A stretch of 64,000 bases of DNA from Caulobacter zeae (GTDB lineage: Bacteria > Pseudomonadota > Alphaproteobacteria > Caulobacterales > Caulobacteraceae). A program made the position numbers and the translations under genes. Location of the stretch: contig NZ_PJRS01000016.1 in NCBI RefSeq assembly GCF_002858925.1, forward strand, positions 62,001 through 126,000, written 5' to 3'. Each line of letters opens with the position of its first letter. Within the stretch, counting starts at the first letter, position 1. A model generated the notes under the pieces. It saw only the letters and a list, made by a program, of their open reading frames with translations, did no database searches and was not told the origin of the DNA. Positions 1-8,239 of this stretch are shown here, one piece after another.

Positions 1-103
1 GCTTCCCGTACAATCGGCGGCACGACCGCTCATCTCCGGGCGAAAGCTCCGGACACTTGAAGGGGCCCGCGTGAGCGAGCGCGGCCTTGGGAGGGGACGA
101 CCT

Positions 104-3100
104 ATGAGAACCACGCGAATCCGCATGGCCGGATGGATGGGCTGCGCTTCAGTCGCCGCCCTGCTGAGCGCGGCGCCGGCCCTGGCGCAGGAGACGGTGT
201 CGACCGCTCCGGCCGCCTCGCAGGCTTCGCCGTCGGACGTGATCGCCGACAACCAGGTGGAGACGGTGATCGTCACCGGCCAGCGCGCGGCGCTGAAGTC
301 GGCCCAGCAGATCAAGCGCGGCGCCGACACCATCGTCGACTCTATCACCGCCAGCGACATCGGCTCGTTCCCCGACAAGTCGGTGGCCGAGGCCCTGCAA
401 CGCGTGCCGGGCGTCACCGTCAACCGCTACGCCTCGACCAGCGACACCACCCACTTCTCGGCCGAACCTTCGGGCGTCATCGTCCGCGGCCTGTCGCAGG
501 TGCGCTCTGAGTTCAACGGCCGCGACACCTTCAGCGCCAACTCCTCGCGCGGCCTGTCGTGGGGCGATGTCTCGCCCGAACTGATGGGCGGGGTCGACAC
601 CTACAAGAACCAGACCGCCGAACTGATCGAGGGCGGCATCGCCGGCACGGTCGACCTGAAGACTCGCCTGCCGTTCGACAGCGCTGGCAGGGTGATCGGC
701 ATCACCACCTCGCTGAACTACGGCACCCTGTCCGAACAGGTGACGCCCGAGGTCTCCGCGATCTACGCCAACCGCTGGGCGACCGAGATCGGCGAGTTCG
801 GCCTGATGGTGAACGGCGCCCATTCGGAGCTGAACACCATCTCGGAAAGCTCGCAGTTCGGCCGCATGGGCATCTTCAAGGATGTCACCATGTTCGGCGG
901 CGGCACCAAGTACATCCCGGCCTGGTACCGCCTGGCCCACACCGAGTTCGACCGCACCCGCAACGGCGTCGCCGCCGCCGGCCAATGGCGCGACAACGAC
1001 CAGAAGTTCCTGGCCACGGTGCAGTTCAACAAGTCGAGCTACGAGAACATCTGGCACGAGCGCTCGGTGCAGGGCAGCGCCTTCAGCCTCTACAACCGCG
1101 GTCCGCACTTCGAGATCACCAACGCCGACGCCAACACCTATGTGCTGCCGGCGCCGGGCACGACCTTCAAGTTCGACGACGAAGGAAACTTCGAGAGCGG
1201 GATCATGACCTCGCCGCTCGGCTGGGTCGGCAACACCACCTCGGCCAGCAATGACTGGGCCGGCTACCTGATCGGCCAGACCTCGACGGGCGAGCCGGTC
1301 ATCGAGCCCTGCTACGGCTGGACCGGCCGGACCGACTGCGCGCCCGAGCAGCGCGGCGGCGAGCTGTCGGCCACCACGCGCTACAACTACAACAAGCAGA
1401 CCACCCAGGACCTGGGCTTCAATCTGAAGTGGGATCCGACCGACCGCCTGCGCTTCAACTTCGACGTCCAGAAGGTGAAGGCCAAGCTGTCGAACTACGA
1501 CGCCGACGTCGGTCTGGTTTCCTACGCCAACCTCAACATCGATGCGACGGGCGACCATCCGGTCATGACGGTGCTTCCGGGCACCAACATCAACTATGCC
1601 CCGGGGGGGCTCGCCAACCCGAACGCCTGGCGCTTCAACAACGTCAACAACCACCTGGAACGCAGCGAGGGCGACCAGTTCGCCGCGCGGATCGACGTGC
1701 AGTACGACCTGGGCGATGGCTGGCTGGACTCGCTGAAGGTGGGCGCGCGCCATGCCGACCGCGAGCAGACGGTGCGCTGGAGCGTCTATAACTGGGGCGG
1801 CATCGCCAACGCCTGGGGCTGCGACCAGGGCGGCGGCGGCGTCAACAGCACCGACTATCTCTGGTACAATGTCGACCGCACCGCGCCGGCCGCCAACGTC
1901 AACGGCGACTGCGCCGCCGGCAATCCCACCACCACCTTCAGCGGCTGGGACCGCAACCTGCCGGACGTGCGCTCGTTCAACGACATCTTCGGCGGCGACG
2001 TGCTGAAGACCGGCATGCTGACCTTCGCCAGCATGGACTTCGTCAAGGACCTGGAGAAGTTCCAGAAGGCCTTCGGCTACTCCAACACCGGCGTCGGCTC
2101 CTCGCGCTGGGAGGCGGTCTGCTATCGCGCCGGCGAGACCAACTGCTTCCTGCCGCAGGAAATCACCGACGTCTCGGAGAAGACCAACGCCGCCTACTTC
2201 ATGCTGAAGTTCGGCGGACGCGATCACACGATCGGCGGCTTCGGGATCAGCGGCAACATCGGCCTGCGCTATGTCGAGACGCAGAACGAAAGCAGCGGCT
2301 CGCTGGTCCATGCCGACTTCGGCAAGAACGACGTGCGGGTCTGCCAGCCGCGCGGCCGCCCGATGGGACCCGACGGCCTGCCGATCAGCGGCGCCTACGT
2401 GCCCCAGAGCCTGTGGTGCTACCTGTCGGCCGACGACAAGGCGTTCACCGACGGCCTGGCCTCGGCCAGCACGGTTCGCCAGAAGCACCACAACGTACTG
2501 CCGAGCTTCAACCTGAAGATCGACCTCAATGACGAGTGGCAACTGCGCCTGGCCGCGTCGCGCGCCATGTCGCGTCCCGACATCGGCTACCTGAAGAACT
2601 ATGTTCAGGTGAACATGGCCGGGCCCGACATGAACAACGTCAATGACCCGCTGTGGGTCAAGGACAGCGCGGGCAACATCACCGGGGCCAACCTCCGCTA
2701 CACGGCGGAGTCCTACAATCCGTACCTGAAGCCGATGACGGCCGACCAGATCGACATCAGCCTCGAGCACTACTTCGCCGAGGTCGGCTCGTTCTCGCTG
2801 GCGGTCTTCTACAAGAAGTTCAACGACTACATTCAGTACGGCGGCTTCAACCAAGATGTCACGGTCAACGGCGTCACCCGCACGGTGTTCACCCGCGGAC
2901 CGGTGAACGGCGACGGCGCCAAGATCCGCGGCGCGGAAGCGGCCTATCAGCGCTACTTCGACTTCCTGCCCGCGCCGTTCGACGGCTTCGGGATCCAGGC
3001 CAACTTCACCTATGTCGAGAACAAGGGGATCACGAACTCCAACCTGAGCAACGCCTCGGGCGGCGGCGGCTCCAACACCAGCGGCGGCGGCCTCAGCCAG

Positions 3101-3472
3101 GCCGACGGGGCGGTGCAGGTCGACTCGCTCGAAGGTCTCTCGAAGTACGCCTACAACCTCGTGGGCATGTACGAGAAAGGCCGCTGGGCGGTTCGGGCGG
3201 CCTACAACTGGCGTTCGAAGTACCTGCTGACCGCCATGGACTGCTGCCTGGCCTTCCCGATCTGGCAGGACGACGCCGGCTATCTCGACGCATCGGTCCG
3301 CTATCGGGCCAGCGACAACCTCGAGATCAGCCTGCAAGGCAGCAACCTGCTGAACACCGAGTCCGTGCTCAAGCAGCAGGTCAACGACGCGTCGGCCGGC
3401 GGCCTCCTGAAGGACAACGCCTGGAACCGCACCGACAAGCGTTACCTGTTGACGTTCCGGTTCAAGTACTGA
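104..3472 (+). CDS. TonB-dependent outer membrane receptor
   Basis: Outer-membrane active transporter of about 1,122 residues, probably for an oligosaccharide given its neighbours. Seen: a signal peptide ending near residue 29 (ALA before QE), a TonB-box-like VETVIVTGQR just after it, a plug domain with SFPDKSVAEALQRVPGV and VIVRGLSQV, and a long beta-barrel with Gly/Ser-rich loops closing in an aromatic C-terminus (TFRFKY). I chose ATG 104 over the in-frame GTG at 71 because GGGAGGGG lies 8-14 nt upstream and the signal peptide then begins with the usual short basic stretch. Large receptors of this type are expanded in Caulobacteraceae. The halogenase-like genes follow after 94 nt on the same strand, so co-transcription is likely. 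The substrate cannot be read from sequence. Confidence 0.93.
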   Translation: MRTTRIRMAGWMGCASVAALLSAAPALAQETVSTAPAASQASPSDVIADNQVETVIVTGQRAALKSAQQIKRGADTIVDSITASDIGSFPDKSVAEALQRVPGVTVNRYASTSDTTHFSAEPSGVIVRGLSQVRSEFNGRDTFSANSSRGLSWGDVSPELMGGVDTYKNQTAELIEGGIAGTVDLKTRLPFDSAGRVIGITTSLNYGTLSEQVTPEVSAIYANRWATEIGEFGLMVNGAHSELNTISESSQFGRMGIFKDVTMFGGGTKYIPAWYRLAHTEFDRTRNGVAAAGQWRDNDQKFLATVQFNKSSYENIWHERSVQGSAFSLYNRGPHFEITNADANTYVLPAPGTTFKFDDEGNFESGIMTSPLGWVGNTTSASNDWAGYLIGQTSTGEPVIEPCYGWTGRTDCAPEQRGGELSATTRYNYNKQTTQDLGFNLKWDPTDRLRFNFDVQKVKAKLSNYDADVGLVSYANLNIDATGDHPVMTVLPGTNINYAPGGLANPNAWRFNNVNNHLERSEGDQFAARIDVQYDLGDGWLDSLKVGARHADREQTVRWSVYNWGGIANAWGCDQGGGGVNSTDYLWYNVDRTAPAANVNGDCAAGNPTTTFSGWDRNLPDVRSFNDIFGGDVLKTGMLTFASMDFVKDLEKFQKAFGYSNTGVGSSRWEAVCYRAGETNCFLPQEITDVSEKTNAAYFMLKFGGRDHTIGGFGISGNIGLRYVETQNESSGSLVHADFGKNDVRVCQPRGRPMGPDGLPISGAYVPQSLWCYLSADDKAFTDGLASASTVRQKHHNVLPSFNLKIDLNDEWQLRLAASRAMSRPDIGYLKNYVQVNMAGPDMNNVNDPLWVKDSAGNITGANLRYTAESYNPYLKPMTADQIDISLEHYFAEVGSFSLAVFYKKFNDYIQYGGFNQDVTVNGVTRTVFTRGPVNGDGAKIRGAEAAYQRYFDFLPAPFDGFGIQANFTYVENKGITNSNLSNASGGGGSNTSGGGLSQADGAVQVDSLEGLSKYAYNLVGMYEKGRWAVRAAYNWRSKYLLTAMDCCLAFPIWQDDAGYLDASVRYRASDNLEISLQGSNLLNTESVLKQQVNDASAGGLLKDNAWNRTDKRYLLTFRFKY

Positions 3473-3566
3473 TCGATCTGAGGAGGGGCGGGCCATCGGT
3501 CCGTCCCTTCGTCACAAGAATACGGGCCCGCTCGACCGGCGCCCGAAAATGGGTGGGAACGGCGGC

Positions 3567-5096
3567 ATGGAAACAAGCGCGCCCCTGGATATCGTCATCG
3601 TCGGCGGGGGAACGGCCGGCTGGATGGTGGGAACCGCGCTGGTCAGCGGCCTGCGCCCGCATCAGGCGCGGGTGCGGCTGGTGGAGTCCGACGAGATCGC
3701 CACCGTCGGCGTCGGCGAGGCCACGATACCGGCCATGCGCGACTACAACCGCTTCGTCGGCATCGACGAGGTCGAGATGATGCGCGAGACGAACGGCACG
3801 TTCAAACTCGGCATCGAATTCCTCGACTGGGGCTTCAAGGGCTCGTCTTACCACCACCCGTTCGGGGTGCACGGTGCGGCCATCGGCGGCGCGGGCTTCC
3901 ACCACCAGTGGAACCGGGCGCGCCTGGCGGGCCACGACCTCGACATCGAGCAGTTCTCCTACGCCATCGCCGCGGCGCGGGACGACCGCTTCGAGTTCCC
4001 CAATCCCGATCCCGACAAGATCGATTCCACCTACAGCTACGCCTACCATTTCGACGCCAGCCTCTATGCCAAGTACCTGCGCAAGGTGGCCGAGGGGCGG
4101 GGCCTCAAGCGCACCGAGGGCAAGGTCGTCGACGTTGCGCGCGATCCGCTGTCGGGCGACGTGGCCTCGATCACCCTGGCGTCCGGCGAGGTGGTCAGGG
4201 GCGATTTCTTCGTCGACTGCACGGGCTTTCGCGGCCTGCTGATCGGCCAGGCCCTCAACAGCCCGTTCGAGGAGTGGACCGACTGGCTGCCCTGCGACCG
4301 GGCCTGGGCGGTGCCGTGCGCCCGCGCCGGCCGCTTCACGCCCTTCACCCGCTCGACCGCCCGCGAGGCCGGCTGGCAGTGGCGCATCCCGCTGCAACAC
4401 CGCACCGGCAACGGTTACGTCTATTCCAGCCGCTACATCAGCGATGACGAGGCGGCCGCCACCCTGATGGCCAATCTCGACGGCGAAGCCCTGGCCGAGC
4501 CGCGCCAGATCCGCTTCAAGGCCGGTCGGCGGACCGCCTCCTGGACGCGCAACGTCATGGCCGCGGGCCTGGCCAGCGGCTTCCTGGAGCCGCTGGAGTC
4601 GACCAGCATCTACCTGGTCCAGATCGCGGTCATGAACCTGCTCAAGCTGTTTCCGGGCAAGCGTGTCGAGCCGGCCCTGGTCGAAGAGTTCAACCGTCGG
4701 GTCGACATGGAATACGACCGCGTGCGCGACTTCCTGATCCTGCACTACCACGCCAATACCCGCACCGACGGCGAGCTCTGGAAGCATTGCCGGGAAATGG
4801 AAATTCCCGAGAGCCTCAAGCACAAGCTGGAGCTGTTCCGGCATCGCGGCGTGGCGCCCAACTACCATGACGGCCTGTTCGCCCTGCCGAGCTGGATCTC
4901 CGTGCTGCTTGGGCAGGGCGTCCTGCCGGGCGGCTATGACCGGATGGTCGACAATGTGCCGTTGCCGCAGGCCCTGGCCGAGATGGAGCGCCAGCGCTCG
5001 GCGATCGCCAGGCGGGTTCCGGCCATGCCAATGCACGCCGACTTCGTCGCCAGCCATTGCGCAATTCCTCGTCCGATCGCGGAGGCCGTGGCATGA
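3567..5096 (+). CDS. Flavin-dependent tryptophan-halogenase family protein (intact active site)
   Basis: FAD-dependent halogenase family (PrnA/RebH fold) of about 509 residues. Seen: the FAD-binding motif IVGGGTAGWM at the N-terminus, GVGEATIP, the TFKLGIEF segment carrying the Lys that relays HOCl in characterised halogenases (K80 from ATG 3567), the family signature WQWRIPLQ, and EPLESTS with the conserved Glu (E344). These positions nearly match PrnA K79 and E346, which favours ATG 3567 over ATG 3549. Known: homologues beside TonB receptors in Xanthomonas and Brevundimonas (for example BrvH) brominate indole-type substrates in vitro, but their natural role is unclear. Its stop overlaps the next start (ATGA). 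The substrate is unknown; free tryptophan is only one possibility. Confidence 0.88.
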   Translation: METSAPLDIVIVGGGTAGWMVGTALVSGLRPHQARVRLVESDEIATVGVGEATIPAMRDYNRFVGIDEVEMMRETNGTFKLGIEFLDWGFKGSSYHHPFGVHGAAIGGAGFHHQWNRARLAGHDLDIEQFSYAIAAARDDRFEFPNPDPDKIDSTYSYAYHFDASLYAKYLRKVAEGRGLKRTEGKVVDVARDPLSGDVASITLASGEVVRGDFFVDCTGFRGLLIGQALNSPFEEWTDWLPCDRAWAVPCARAGRFTPFTRSTAREAGWQWRIPLQHRTGNGYVYSSRYISDDEAAATLMANLDGEALAEPRQIRFKAGRRTASWTRNVMAAGLASGFLEPLESTSIYLVQIAVMNLLKLFPGKRVEPALVEEFNRRVDMEYDRVRDFLILHYHANTRTDGELWKHCREMEIPESLKHKLELFRHRGVAPNYHDGLFALPSWISVLLGQGVLPGGYDRMVDNVPLPQALAEMERQRSAIARRVPAMPMHADFVASHCAIPRPIAEAVA

Positions 5097-6601
5097 GCCG
5101 GCCGGTGCGAACCGTCGTGGTGGTGGGCGCCGGCGCGCCGCTGTGGCTGACGGCCCTGGCCCTGCGGAAGGCCTTCGGGGCCGGGGGCCTTGCGGTGCGA
5201 GCCATCGAGACCGGGCCGCCAACGCCAGGTCTTTCTCATTCGGGTCTGCCGGCCGTCGGCAATCTGCATCAGCTGCTGGGCCTGTCGGATGTCGAGCTGG
5301 CGCGGCGTTGCGGCGCCGTTCCATCCCTGGGCCAGCGGTTCGCCGGCTTTGCGGGCGATGGCTCGGCCTTCCTGCACCCCTACGACACCCATGGGCATTC
5401 GGTGGACTATGTCGATTTCGTCCACCACTGGGTGCTGGCGCGTCGGCGCGGGCTGAAGACCGCGCTGGAGGATTTCTCGCTGGGCGCGGCGGCCGCCAAA
5501 CAGGGGCGGATCGTCGAGGGCGATGATCCGGGCCGGCTGTCCTCGCCGGGCGTTGGCCTGCATGTCGACGCGGTCGCCTACGCCGCACTGCTGCGGCAGC
5601 GGGCCTTGGCGGACGGCGTCAGCGTCGAGCAGGGCGCGGTGGCTGATGTTCAGCGTTCGGGCGAACGGATCGAGGCCGTGGTCGTCGAGGGCGGAGCGGT
5701 GGCGGTCGGCGACCTGTTCGTCGATGTCGGCGACGGCGCGCTGATCGGCCAGATGCCGGGTGCGGGTTTCGAGCCCTGGAACGCCTGGCTGCCGTTCGAC
5801 CGGGTGCTGCCGCTGTCCGGCCAACGCCTGAACACCTTGCCGGCCTACGCCCACATCGAGGCCGTCGACGGCGGCTGGGTGGGGCTCTATCCGTTGCAGG
5901 ACCGTACGGCGGGTCTGGCGGTCTACGACTCCAAGGTCGCCGACGCGCAAGGCATGGTCCGCCGGGCGGAGGGCGTCTCGCCCCTGGGCTGGCGGCAGGG
6001 CGGGGCGCTTGTTCTGAAGCCGGGCATGCAGACGAGGCCCTGGATCGGCAACTGCGTGGCGCTGGGCGCCGCCGCGATCACGCTGGACCCCTCCGACGCC
6101 GCGCCGATGCACGCCTTGCAGGCGGGGCTGTCGCACCTGGTGACGCTGTTCCCGGCCGACATCGACGGCGGACCGGAGGCGCGGGCCTACGGCGCGGCGA
6201 CGGCGGCGCATGGCCGGAGCCTGCGGGACTTCCAGGCCATGCACTATCACCTGAACCGCCGCAGCGGCGCGCCGTGGGAAGCCGCCCGAGGCGCCGAGCC
6301 GCCGGCCGACCTGGCCTACAAGCTGCAACTGTTCGGCGCGCGGGGCGTCGTGCCGACCCGCGAGGACGAGGCCTTCCAGCCCGCCAACTGGGCGGCCTGC
6401 CTGATCGGCCATGGGGTCATTCCGCAGGCCCATGACCCGCTGGCCGAGGGCGTCAGCGAGGGCGAGCAGATCCAGATCTTCCAAAAGATCCTGGGCGGCA
6501 TCGCCGCCGATGTCGGGCGGATGCGTCCGCTGGAGGCCAGGCTGGCGGCGATGGCCCAGCGGCCCGCCGTGCAGGCTCCCGCGCCCCTACGCTTCACGTG
6601 A
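5093..6601 (+). CDS. Degenerate tryptophan-halogenase-like flavoprotein paralogue
   Basis: Paralogue of the flanking genes (about 502 residues), starting at ATG 5093 in an ATGA overlap with the upstream stop. The fold is recognisable: an N-terminal VVVVGAGAP in place of GGGTAGW, a WLPFDR block, a PLQDRTAG block, a C-terminal KLQLFGARG region and a closing IGHGVIPQ. Key halogenase features are gone. The LGQRF segment aligns with FKLGIEF and has Ser (about S78) where the catalytic Lys should be. WxWxIP has become WVGLYP, and EPLEST has become DPSDAA, replacing the conserved Glu by Asp. I infer a non-halogenating partner or a different flavin activity. It keeps an open frame of normal length and tight coupling, so it does not look like a decaying pseudogene. 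Confidence 0.8.
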   Translation: MSRPVRTVVVVGAGAPLWLTALALRKAFGAGGLAVRAIETGPPTPGLSHSGLPAVGNLHQLLGLSDVELARRCGAVPSLGQRFAGFAGDGSAFLHPYDTHGHSVDYVDFVHHWVLARRRGLKTALEDFSLGAAAAKQGRIVEGDDPGRLSSPGVGLHVDAVAYAALLRQRALADGVSVEQGAVADVQRSGERIEAVVVEGGAVAVGDLFVDVGDGALIGQMPGAGFEPWNAWLPFDRVLPLSGQRLNTLPAYAHIEAVDGGWVGLYPLQDRTAGLAVYDSKVADAQGMVRRAEGVSPLGWRQGGALVLKPGMQTRPWIGNCVALGAAAITLDPSDAAPMHALQAGLSHLVTLFPADIDGGPEARAYGAATAAHGRSLRDFQAMHYHLNRRSGAPWEAARGAEPPADLAYKLQLFGARGVVPTREDEAFQPANWAACLIGHGVIPQAHDPLAEGVSEGEQIQIFQKILGGIAADVGRMRPLEARLAAMAQRPAVQAPAPLRFT

Positions 6602-8127
6602 GCGAGGCGATCCGCAACATCGTTGTCGTCGGGGGCGGCACGGCCGGCTGGATGACCGCCGCGGCCCTGGCCCAGACGGTCGGGACGCAGCGCTATTCGA
6701 TCACGCTGGTCGAGTCCGAGCAGATCGGAACCGTGGGGGTGGGCGAGGCCACCATCCCGATGATCCTGCTGTTCAACAAGGTGCTGGGGCTGGACGAAGA
6801 CGTCTTCATCCGCGAGACCAACGCCACCTTCAAGCTGGGCATCGAGTTCGTCGACTGGCGGCGGCTTGGGCACAGCTACTTCCATCCCTTCGGCCTCTAC
6901 GGCGCGGACATGGACGGCGTCGGCTTCCAGCACTTCTGGCTGCGTTGGGCGCGCGAGAGCGGCGACCGCAACCACGACGGCTTCAACGCCGAGACCCTGG
7001 CTGCAGCGACCGGGCGGTTCATGCGCACGCCGCCGGCCCCGAACCTGCCCAAGATCAACTACGCCTTCCAGTTCGACGCTGCGCTCTACGCGGCCTTCCT
7101 GCGCCGCTATGCCGAGGCCAGGGGCGTGGTTCGCGTCGAGGGCAAGATCGCCGGCGTCGAGCGGGACGGCGAAAGCGGCCATGTCTCGCGGCTGGTGCTG
7201 GACGACGGCCGGACGATCGACGGCGACTTCTTTGTCGACTGCTCGGGCTTTCGCGGCCTGCTCATCGAGGAGACGATGGGCGCCGGCTATGACGACTGGA
7301 GCCGCTGGCTGCCCTGCAACCGCGCCGCCGCCATGCCCTGCGAACGGGCCGGCCAGCTGACCCCCTATACGCGGGCCACGGCGCGCGAGGCCGGCTGGCA
7401 ATGGCGGATCCCGCTGCAGCATCGCAGCGGCAACGGCTATGTGTTCTGCGACGCCTTCATCGGCGAGGAGGAGGCCGTGCGCCTGCTGGGCGAGCGGCTG
7501 GACGGCGCGGCCCTCGCTGAGGCCAAGGTCCTGAAGTTCACCGCCGGTCGCCGTCGCAAGAGCTGGATCGGCAACGTGCTGGCCATCGGCCTGTCGAGCG
7601 GCTTCCTGGAGCCGCTGGAGTCGACCAGCATCCACCTGATCCAGGCCGCGATCGCCAAGCTGCTGACGCTGTTTCCGAAAACGGGCTTCGATCCCTTCGT
7701 GGTCGACAAGTTCAATCGCGAGATGGCGCTGGAATACGAGAAGGTCCGCGACTTCATCATCGCCCACTACAAGGTCGGCGAGCGCGACGACACGGAGTTC
7801 TGGCGCTGGTGCCGCGACATGGTCCCGCCCGACAGCTTGGCCCAGCGGCTGGAGGTATTCCGCACGCGCGGCGAGGTGCTGATCGACCAGAAGGAACTGT
7901 TCAAGGAGACCAACTGGTTCGCCATCCTGGTGGGGCAGGGGCTTGTGCCCGACGACCATCACGCCGTCGCCGACGCCATCTCGTCCGAGGAGCTGCGTTC
8001 GCGCATGGGGCGCATCCGGGCGGCGATCAACGAGCGGGTGGCGGGCATGCCGCCGCACGACCTCTATCTCGAAAAGGCCGGCCTTCTGGGCGCCGCCGCT
8101 CGCGCGGGCAGGCGCGCACCGGCCTGA
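6598..8127 (+). CDS. Flavin-dependent tryptophan-halogenase family protein (intact active site)
   Basis: Third halogenase-family gene, about 509 residues, beginning with GTG 6598 in a GTGA overlap with the previous stop. Seen: VVGGGTAGWM, GVGEATIP, NATFKLGIEF with the catalytic Lys at K79 (the PrnA number exactly), WQWRIPLQ and EPLESTS with Glu 341. All hallmark residues are present, so a working flavin-dependent halogenase that would need reduced FAD is plausible. No flavin reductase gene is visible nearby, so FADH2 would come from elsewhere. It is closer to the 3567-5096 gene than to the degenerate middle copy. It closes the tight block; the next gene follows after a 112-nt spacer with regulatory palindromes. 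Confidence 0.88.
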   Translation: MSEAIRNIVVVGGGTAGWMTAAALAQTVGTQRYSITLVESEQIGTVGVGEATIPMILLFNKVLGLDEDVFIRETNATFKLGIEFVDWRRLGHSYFHPFGLYGADMDGVGFQHFWLRWARESGDRNHDGFNAETLAAATGRFMRTPPAPNLPKINYAFQFDAALYAAFLRRYAEARGVVRVEGKIAGVERDGESGHVSRLVLDDGRTIDGDFFVDCSGFRGLLIEETMGAGYDDWSRWLPCNRAAAMPCERAGQLTPYTRATAREAGWQWRIPLQHRSGNGYVFCDAFIGEEEAVRLLGERLDGAALAEAKVLKFTAGRRRKSWIGNVLAIGLSSGFLEPLESTSIHLIQAAIAKLLTLFPKTGFDPFVVDKFNREMALEYEKVRDFIIAHYKVGERDDTEFWRWCRDMVPPDSLAQRLEVFRTRGEVLIDQKELFKETNWFAILVGQGLVPDDHHAVADAISSEELRSRMGRIRAAINERVAGMPPHDLYLEKAGLLGAAARAGRRAPA

Positions 8128-8162
8128 TTGGTCCGACCATTTGTCGAATTGGTATGACTTCC
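8127..8162 (+). promoter_or_regulatory. Tandem FadR/GntR-type operator upstream of the GH35-like gene
   Basis: ATTGGTCCGACCATT (8127-8141) is a near-perfect match to the palindrome at 42726-42740. A weaker copy, ATTGGTATGACTTCC (8148-8162), is centred 21 bp downstream, about two helical turns, on the same face of the DNA. ATTTGTC (8139-8145) and GACAAAT (8168-8174) form a further inverted pair, and TTGACA sits at 8166-8171. The spacer therefore looks like a regulated promoter for the GH35-like gene, separate from the halogenase operon. Confidence 0.6.
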
Positions 8163-8239
8163 AGTTTGACAAATCGCCCCCGGTTCCGCGAATGCTAGCG
8201 GTAACAAGCGCGCAGGCGCGGGGCTCGGGAGGTTATTCG

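Noticed and set aside
149..3496. Antisense open frame of more than 1,100 codons opposite the first TBDR, and similar ones opposite 22.5-25.8 kb, 31.3-35.3 kb and the autotransporter.
   Set aside because: Mirror frames produced by strong GC bias at third codon positions; no ribosome-binding sites, low-complexity translations and no recognisable domains.
3473..3566. GC-rich hairpin between the first TBDR and the halogenase genes as a terminator.
   Set aside because: Arms are mismatched and no T-tract follows; at most a weak RNA-stability element.
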